A stretch of DNA of 64,000 bases from Manduca sexta (taxonomy: Eukaryota; Arthropoda; Insecta; Lepidoptera; Sphingidae). The translations under genes were made by a program, and so were the position numbers. The notes under the pieces are model-generated. The model saw only the letters and a program-made list of their open reading frames with translations, was not told the DNA's origin and made no database searches. The DNA lies in contig NC_051116.1 of assembly GCF_014839805.1 (NCBI RefSeq), positions 310,001-374,000 on the forward strand, written 5' to 3'. Of this stretch, positions 42,955-64,000 are shown piece by piece. The first letter of the stretch is position 1. Each line of letters begins with the position of its first letter.

Positions 42955-45950
42955 ATGAGGTGAGTAATGTATTATTATCTGCCAGAATCAAAGAGAAATG
43001 GTACTATTTATTATGTATTAACTCTGTAGATACCATGCTTACTAAAATAGGTATTTAAGACGGCTTCTTCCCTTTTTTGTTTATGTTAACAAAAAAACCA
43101 GACTAAGGAAAGACGAAGTATGAAGAAGGTTTAATATCTTACAAATAAGGCAATAACTCAGCTATTGTAAGAAATAAATCACTTCATAGCTTGTTTTAAT
43201 TCAATTCAATATTTATAAGTTGTGGCTACAGCGTTGTTAGACAATGATTTTGGCAATGTCAAAGTAGGAAATAATTTTGCTTCGTAATAGATGTATCAAA
43301 CTTTTTTATTCTTTTCATTCGAAATTTAAAATACTTAATTCCATTCCAGATCAAAATGCCTTGTCATTTTTCTACTGCCACTAGTGACGGGCTTCAACAT
43401 CAAACTGTTATGCCAAATCGATACCGACAAACCGAATTTAAATTTAGAATTCGACGGTGAAGAAGAAAATGTCGTTACTGAACTTGAAAGAATCACTTTT
43501 GGTATAACTGACGACCAAATTAAGGAGTGTCTTCGAATATACTTGGGCGAACGGCCTCTAGACGTTTTTTTCCGCAGCCCGACGCCTTGGGACGATCTTT
43601 ATAGGCGTAAAAGGTGGAAACAGGTTGAAAAATCACTGGTGGCAAAAAGAGGGAAGGTTGTTAGAATAATCACGCAACCGGTAAAGTTTTCGCGTAGGAT
43701 TTTAGAAAATAAAACGCCTAAGAAGGCGAATGTGAGTATATTGTTGACGGACACGGCTGAAGTTGGGCTGTCGTCGGCGTGGATCGACATCAAGAAGTTG
43801 TCTATGAGACAGAATATAACTTATGGTAAGAATTGTTATATTTAATACTAGGTTTTGCGAGCGCAATGATATACCAAAAAATACTGTGTAATTCAAGGTG
43901 TTGGCTGGTGTTTCTATTGTTTATGGACGGTCGTATCGCTTACCATCAGACGAACGGTAAGCTCGTCTCGTCATTCAAAGCAATAAAAAAAAACAAAGAA
44001 AATAAAGAGCTTTTGTAATTCCATCGATACCCATAAATGGTCATTTAAATAGCCCGACTAAATAAACAGAGACTTTTAAAAACATCAGCATAAGAAATGC
44101 ATTATTTCGAAATCACGCTTTAGTTTTATAGACAACAATAGACGAAATGATAGTACCTAGTAGTGTTGTAAAAAATGTAGGATTTTTTTTTATATTCGCG
44201 AATATGAATATGAATATTAACTACATCACTAGTACCTCGTTATAAAACCAACAATAGATATACAAAAGAACTATCTAATAAAATAATACCGCCATTTTCA
44301 GATATAGAAATAGAAACGTTAGGAACATTCTCGAAGTTTTCCTTCATGTCGATCTGGGGTCAGAGTGGAGAGAGCACACAAGCGGTGAGGATAGGATCCA
44401 CGGAGTATTTACAAGTGCTGCTGAGTGCTGCCCAGACAGCGCAGGCGCAGCTGATGGCTACGCAAGGCGTTATGAATATAGAGGTAGATATACAAATATA
44501 TAGGTAAGATTGGGGAAAATAAGGTATTTTTAAAAAGAAAATTTAATAAGTACATAATTATTATAATTACATCAGAATAACTCTTGTAATTACTTATCTT
44601 TTTTTTTTCAAATTACATCTCTCGTGCGGATGTAAAATCATAAACTTTGAGCGACATCTTTGCATTTAGTTCTGTATTTTATTTAAACGCTGATAGATGG
44701 CGTTGTATTAAAAAGATGAAGAAATGAACACGAACCACGAACGAGTGATCGTATTTCAGTGATTAGAATTATTCAATAATTCTAAAATATACCATCAGAT
44801 AAAGCTTGATTGATATCTAAGGAAAAATGTCTTTCTCGAAAGTTTCGGACATTAACTTGTAGTTGAAATAACTTTGTTCAATCTTTACAAGATGGCGAAA
44901 TATCTAAAATTCAGTGTTCAAAAATATCCTGCTATCCTTATTCCACATTTAATGTGGGTTTAGTATAATTATTTTTTGAAACCAAACCTCTCAGTCAGGC
45001 TGCCAATCAATCAGGGATGATATTTATTAAACGTCTTCAAAAGAGATTACTTATCTTACAGTATTTTTTATTGTTTTTTTCTGATGAAATACGTCGCCTT
45101 CAAAAGAGGTTTAACTCATGTTAAAGTATATTTTAGCTTAGCTTAAAAGAAATATAGGGACCCGCGTAAAAGAACATATAGCTGACGTGAAACACCGACG
45201 CTCTACGAAGTCTGCAGTCGCTGAACATTCTGAAGGAGGCTCCAATCATTATTTGCGATTAGACAAGCCACAAATCCTTGCCAAAGAACACCGATTCCTG
45301 CCTAGGATGATTCGCGAGGCTATTGAAATTAAAAAACACCCAAATTTCAATAGGGAAGATGGTTAGAAGCTTGCACAAGCTTGGGATCCTGTTCTACAAT
45401 TAGTTAAATCGGATCCCAAAAGACCGGCTGCCAGACCTCAAGACACTGTGAGCTCATTCTGCGTAGATCGGACCGTCAACAGATAAAATTTTTAAAAAGT
45501 TGTATATTTGAAAAATGTTGGTAGATATTGTAACTTTGACTTTACGGATGAACAACACCTCAGTCCCCCCCGTGACCATGAAGGCTGCAAAGTCTTCGAA
45601 ATGTCGGGAGAAAATAATAATATAAAAAACCGCGATAAAATCCGTTTAAATAGTTTTTAGTTTTTATTTCAATATATTTTAGCTATTTTTCTTTTCAGAT
45701 TGAATACGAAGCCAGCGTTAGAGGTAACTTGGTGGTAAATTTTGATCCACCGTACATGGGTCACCATTTCTGGGGTCCAAGAGTCGAAAACGTCCTCAAC
45801 ACATGTAATGTCAACAGTACATTAATTTTCAAAGAAATTGTCTGCCTTTGTTTCTACGTTAACCCTAAAGTAGTTGTTAGTGATTTGAGAAACGGAAAAT
45901 TGATAAAAGAGTTTAATGTTCCTATGACAGAAGAGAAACAATTTAATTAA
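42955..45950 (+). CDS. Secreted aerolysin/ETX-MTX2-like protein, paralogue C, four exons
   Basis: Exons 42955-42959, 43350-43825, 44302-44483 and 45699-45950 have GT-AG borders and matching phases, giving 304 aa, close to A and B. Only ATG and two bases are coded in exon 1; the second codon (Arg) is split by the intron. Exon 2 opens with a hydrophobic leader (CLVIFLLPLVTG) and carries the motif RSPTPWDDLY. Exon 3 holds part of the alternating beta segment, and exon 4 has MGHHFWG and the C-terminus. Compared with A and B it has two extra introns inside the coding region. The last one is 1.2 kb and holds a Penelope remnant. A more upstream ATG at 42936 is out of frame with the signal peptide. 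The gene looks intact; expression is unproven. Confidence 0.75.
43855..43990 (+). repeat. Dispersed repeat family R2 fragment in paralogue C intron 2
   Basis: Shows GCGAGCGCAATGATATACCA, CTTACCATCAGACGAACG and GTCATTCAAAGCAATAAAAA. It starts about 30 bases after the exon 2 donor. Confidence 0.6.
45151..45486 (+). pseudogene. Penelope-like element GIY-YIG domain remnant
   Basis: One frame, with a single in-frame TAG (45364-45366), encodes the C-terminal part of a Penelope-like GIY-YIG endonuclease. It reads TRVKEHIADVKHR, then SAVAEHSEGGSNH, REAIEIKKHPNFNREDG, and a stop where the family has Trp, then LAQAWDPV. Arg/His/Glu spacing and the EAIEI-K-NFNREDG signature fit Penelope endonucleases. 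The reverse-transcriptase part and the catalytic GIY-YIG start are missing. It lies inside the last intron of paralogue C. Confidence 0.75.
45487..45665 (+). mobile_element. Penelope 3' tail attached to the GIY-YIG remnant
   Basis: Continues from the remnant without a break: ACGGATGAACAACACCTCAG, TGACCATGAAGGCTGCAAAG, CGAAATGTCGGGAGAAAAT, ACCGCGATAAAATCCG. This joined copy identifies the short tails elsewhere in the window as Penelope pieces. Confidence 0.7.
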
Positions 45951-46344
45951 TATTGTAAATCAATTTATTTATTACTTTTATTTGTAATTATGATGAATAT
46001 TGTTTAGAATATCATATTTATTTAAACCGATAAGTCAACATTTGAATGATTGAAATAATACTCTTTGAAGAAAACCATTGTCAATATATAACTTCGAGAT
46101 TACGATACTATCGAAAGATATCAATTTTCTGCCTTTTATTTGAACTGAGTAAGAATGTCGTTTTAGCTTAAGTGATGTAAAACTCTAATTTATGCTCATT
46201 TTAAAAATTTCAAATAAAATAACCTGAGCATTGGTCACCAATGCTTACAGGAAAGAAATAGATTGTCTCTTGGCATTTTGATTGTCTGTACCTTTTTTTA
46301 TTAAATACGATATTGTATATAAAATGATGATTCATATCGGCCTA

Positions 46345-46596
46345 ATGCACACACACACACGCAACATTACGCGTTTATCCACGAAAGAGTATGCAGAGGC
46401 GCAACCAAGGCACTCACTTTTCGCCAAGTGTGTTCCGTCCCATGGTGTGATAAGGGGCGGGCCTATCGCCATATCGCGCACAAATTCCAGACTCGGGGCT
46501 GATACTGAGCAGAAAATCCCAAATATCACTTTGCTCGACCCGGGATTCGAATCCAGGACCTCAGAGCGCTGTCGTACAACTACGCCACTGAGGCAG
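46345..46596 (-). repeat. tRNA-derived SINE, family B, minus copy
   Basis: Complete in outline: the tail side at about 46363 (ACGCGTTTATCCACGAAAGA), the body with GGGGCTGATACTGAGCAGAA, and box B/box A at 46536-46596 (GACCCGGGATTCGAATCC and ACTACGCCACTGAGGCAG). Confidence 0.75.
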
Positions 46597-47159
46597 TCAA
46601 AATTCCTAAATACTCAGAATTTTAAAATTAAGATTCAATGATTGACTATGAATTGACGTTATTTGGTAAATTTTATCATACACTCAGTTATTTTTTTAAT
46701 GCATGACGGTTCTATTTCAAATATATCTTCATTGTTTAAAAATATTGAACTGTTATAGTTTGACATAAGTTATTTGACACTACCACAGTAATGAAAGAAC
46801 AATATCTATCATCAGTAAGTTTAAATGGAAGATCAGGAGATGTAATAATTCTGTAAAAATGTAATAAATAAAACAACTAATAATTAACAGCACACGTTTG
46901 TTTAAAAAATGCTATGTCAGCTATAAACAAAATCATGCTCTTACTTAACTAATTAATATACATACACGCTGTGGGCCGCCATCTTTAATACTAAGTTCGT
47001 TCTAGATTGTTCTTAGTTCTTGTTCAAATATTTTTGTCAGATTTTAATAAACGATAATAACTGCTACAGAAACACACAGCAATAATAAACCGATTAGAAT
47101 AAAGCTTGACATTACATATTATTTGTTTAATTTTTTTTAGTGATTCGTATGATTTAGAA

Positions 47160-47445
47160 GCGGCGATAGCCTAGTTGGATGTGGAACGTACTGCCAAGAC
47201 GGCACACACCTCTGACTTTTCTAAAAATCATGTGTGTATTCTTTGTGAATTTATCGTTCGCTTTAACGGTGAAGGAAAACATCGTGAGGAAACCTGCACA
47301 TCTGAGAAGTTCTCTATAGGAATTTTAAGGATGTGTGAAGTCTACCAATCTGCACTAGGCCAGCGTGGTGGACTAAGGTCTAATGTCTCTGAGTAGTAGA
47401 GGACGCCCGTGCAGAGGGACAGTATATAATACAGGGATGATATTA
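47160..47445 (+). repeat. SINE family A with internal deletion
   Basis: The head GCGGCGATAGCCTAGTTGGA is present, but the box B stretch is deleted (GACGGCACACACCTCTGACT). The tail AATACAGGGATGATATTATT is intact. Confidence 0.8.
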
Positions 47446-47704
47446 TTATATATATAAAAAAGTAGATGTACTAGAATACGAAAGATATGTTTGTTAATTC
47501 ATCTTGATTTTTAAATAAACTAAAACCTAGTAGTAACATGGCGGCCCACAATAAATTACAATAAACTTACAAACTAAATAATAAATATAATGTTAAACAA
47601 TAGTACATTACATTTGGTTATATTAATTATTCTAGACCTTATCTATAAAAGTTTTTAAACGTCGCTTAACCTTCCACAAATATTTGACGAGAGTAACTGA
47701 ATTA

Positions 47705-47813
47705 TAGCCTGACCAGGAAAGTAAAAAACCTGCTTACTGTCAGGAGGAGAAATTAGTTATATATTTTAACACATAGAGGTTTTTTATTTTCCCGGTCAAG
47801 ATATAAAACCATA
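47705..47813. mobile_element. Small TIR element, TAGCCTGACCAGG family
   Basis: TAGCCTGACCAGGAAAGTAA AAAACC at the left is mirrored at the right by GGTTTTTTATTTTCCCGGTC. It is about 109 bp and non-coding, related by its ends to 22917-23280. Confidence 0.55.
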
Positions 47814-49894
47814 TTAAAATTAAAAACTTTTATTGTTAAGGATATAAATATATAGAACTGTAGTTATTGCTATATAAATGTCAGCGCACACCACACCGCA
47901 ACGTATAGCATCAGGCTTGCGATAAATGGACTACGTTTTCAGGATCAACATATAGGCGGTTGTATTTTAATAGCAGCATCACAGTAACATCTCGTTTATG
48001 CACACAACCATAATTATTTCAATTTACTCTCAATTTCAGTAATATTGGCAATGTAAATATTAAACATTCTAGAATAGCATAATGATTTCTTATGTTTACG
48101 CGAGTCTTAGACATTAAAATTAAACTAGTTTTCGGATTTTAGCGCGGTTCCCGAAGGCTGCAAAGTCTTTAAAACGTTGAGAGAATTTTTAAAGACAAAA
48201 ACTGCAATTAAATCCGATAAATTGTTTTTTATTTTAAAATTCTATAATAGCAGTTACGTTGTCAATACATCATAAATTAACTACATTGAAACCTCTATAA
48301 GAACATGTTGACGTGGTTTATCAAATCTCACTTATCTTTACTACAACTATTGTAAGCCAGACTAGTCATTGACTTGCATTTAAGACACTAAGCGGTGAAA
48401 CTCAGTCATTCTACACGAATCTTTCATGATTTCTTATATTTACGCGAATGAATTGAAATAAAACAATTATTTGGATTTTATTTTAGTTATCTATATTATA
48501 ATTTTCTCTCAAACAATCGATAATACAATGCTTTAAGCAAATCGCCAGCTATTTTATGAGTGGAAATTATCCGGATGCCATGCGATGCGATGTGTCTATG
48601 TGCGATGGGCTTAAATGTGCTGAAATCGGGAATACAATAGTGTTCATGAACCTTTTACATTTATAAAATACATTTTCAGTGATGATTACTTTTTTAACAC
48701 ATTTATTCTGGAATTATGTATAGAGACAAAGGTCTATAATTATTTTTAAATAGTAAATTTCTATTTATTTGTATTGGCAAATGGCAACACAACGCATAAC
48801 TTGACATACTTTCACAGAATAGTGTCAAATTATCTTATTTACTGATCACTGTCAAATTAGATAATTGTAGTGTTACTCGTCCATTTTAGATAATGTTTAC
48901 GCTCCATATAGCATAAAACAAAGGTAAATATTTATTGTTTTTTACAATAATCAAGTTATGTGCCGTTGCAATATAATATTAAGGTTTCATTGCTTTGATC
49001 TAAAATGTACAGAATGCCTTGCACGGAGTATTTTTATGTAGTACATGTATGAGAATATGACGAATACAATCACAGGTAAAATCCAGTTATATGGTCGCTT
49101 TTAAAAAGGCTGAACATGATGAAAAAGGAAAAACGCGCACCAAGATTACTTCCTGGGTGATATTTGAAAACAGTCTTTATTATTTTTTTTGTCTTGTAGG
49201 TAGTTGTTATAAGTGTTAAAATATCTGCCTTTACTGTCCCATCTCAAAAATACACCCTGTTTAAGTAATTCTACGTAGTACTATAATCGCGTGTAAATTA
49301 GCGAAATATAACTGCTACCTCCATATAGCATGAAATATCGCGTGATATCTTTATTGTAGTGCGCGCTAACCTTAAGCTATATTTATATTTTGAGTATTTT
49401 TTAATTAATATTTTTTTTACGTTATTTACATCTGTACGAATAAAATAATTCTATTAAATTTATGGTTATATAAACAAGTTTTTCTAAAATCCTTATTCAT
49501 TTTTTTTATGGCAATGGTTGTATATTATAAAAATTTCAATTTGGGATAATTTTTACTTACATTGATATTTTACAATTTTGCGTATAATTTGACAGCGTCG
49601 GATTTAGGAACTAGCGATGGGAAGTGGACCTCCCGATGATAGATTTTACAATGATGTGATCAGGCAAAAGTAAATGTAGTTATTTTTAACGTCTGTTTTA
49701 AAGTATACATGTTATCAATTTGGTTATGATTAAATTACAGACACTTTAAATTCTTTTAATACTACACCATATTGAGACAAGGGCAAAACCAAATCGAAAA
49801 AAATACTTATTTTCAAATAAATCTTGTTTTTTCCTTCAATGACACCTAACACAATGGAAATAATTTAAAAGCTAGTGTAGATATTTTCTCACAC

Positions 49895-49900
49895 TTTATT
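49895..49900 (-). terminator. Candidate poly(A) signal of so
   Basis: AATAAA on the minus strand, about 290 bases past the so stop codon. A truncated minus-strand SINE-B piece (about 49949-50003) would lie in this 3' UTR. Other AATAAA strings occur further on, so usage is uncertain. Confidence 0.4.
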
Positions 49901-50191
49901 TTTCAATTCCCTAAACATGGTATAGTTTCAAATCTATCAAAAGATCACAACTCGACCCGGGGGTCAAACCCGAGACCGCTACACCACTGTCGTGCCGACT
50001 ATGGCACCTAAAAATCGTATACACGTTTATTGACAAATAAAGTACGGAACAAAGTTTTATGAACACTATCTACCCATCGACTGGAAGCCATTTGCACTTG
50101 TTCGCAACTAAATAAATATATGCAAAATTTACAGGGGGCCCTTGACCCACGTAAGCGGGGCAGGATTTGGATCCCTTTGAACCCCAAGTGG

Positions 50192-64000
<13,809 letters not shown>

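Larger units (their letters stand above)
45960..49890. other. Intergenic region between paralogue C and so
   Basis: Contains a minus SINE-B (about 46345-46596), a SINE-A copy (47160-47445), a small TIR element (47705-47813) and a Penelope tail (about 48085-48240). Nothing gene-like was seen; the part from 48600 to 49890 looks unique and AT-rich. Confidence 0.45.

Noticed and set aside
42936..42959. Upstream ATG for paralogue C
   Set aside because: It is out of frame with the signal peptide and the conserved motifs; the ATG at 42955 joins in frame.

Overview
This is nuclear DNA of an insect, almost certainly a moth or butterfly (Lepidoptera). The genes are intron-rich with GT-AG splice sites and the background is AT-rich. 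It is crowded with short interspersed elements, TIR miniature elements, a Helitron and retroelement tails of lepidopteran style. The assignment comes from repeat style and gene content; genus and species cannot be read from the sequence.

Four loci carry good protein evidence. (1) A small-Maf bZIP factor (maf-S) lies on the minus strand at 6852-8855: four coding exons, 137 aa. (2) Rtf1, a Paf1-complex subunit, runs on the plus strand at 11092-25596: 19 coding exons reconstructed by joining frames across GT-AG introns, 799 aa. Between them is a broken THAP-domain gene (9703-10647) with a stop at the invariant tryptophan and a frameshift. (3) Three related secreted proteins (292, 299 and 304 aa) lie at 34590-35468 (minus), 40866-41765 (plus) and 42955-45950 (plus). 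They look like the aerolysin/ETX-MTX2 beta-pore-forming fold that lepidopteran annotations call spherulin-2A-like. (4) The 3' half of sine oculis (so, Six1/2 class) runs on the minus strand from 50192 off the right edge. It carries the Six-domain end, the homeodomain over three exons, and a short C-terminal exon beyond a 10.5-kb intron. That intron holds a tRNA-Glu(TTC) gene on the opposite strand.

The rest is intergenic or intronic and rich in repeats. There are two tRNA-derived SINE families, some copies with perfect 14-15 bp target duplications. There is a Penelope-like element whose GIY-YIG domain remnant (45151-45486) explains many short tails elsewhere. I also see TIR elements, a TC...CTAA Helitron, LINE-like tails and unclassified dispersed repeats.

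Points for a second look: the toxin-fold gene cluster and its sliding start codon; a degenerate array of a hairpin-forming motif just 3' of Rtf1; a Penelope tail inserted with a 12-bp duplication right at an Rtf1 splice acceptor; an Rtf1 intron made almost wholly of one repeat; identical 14-bp double DRE sites on both sides of the THAP remnant; and several unclassified TIR elements. No homology search was possible, so family names rest on recognised motifs.
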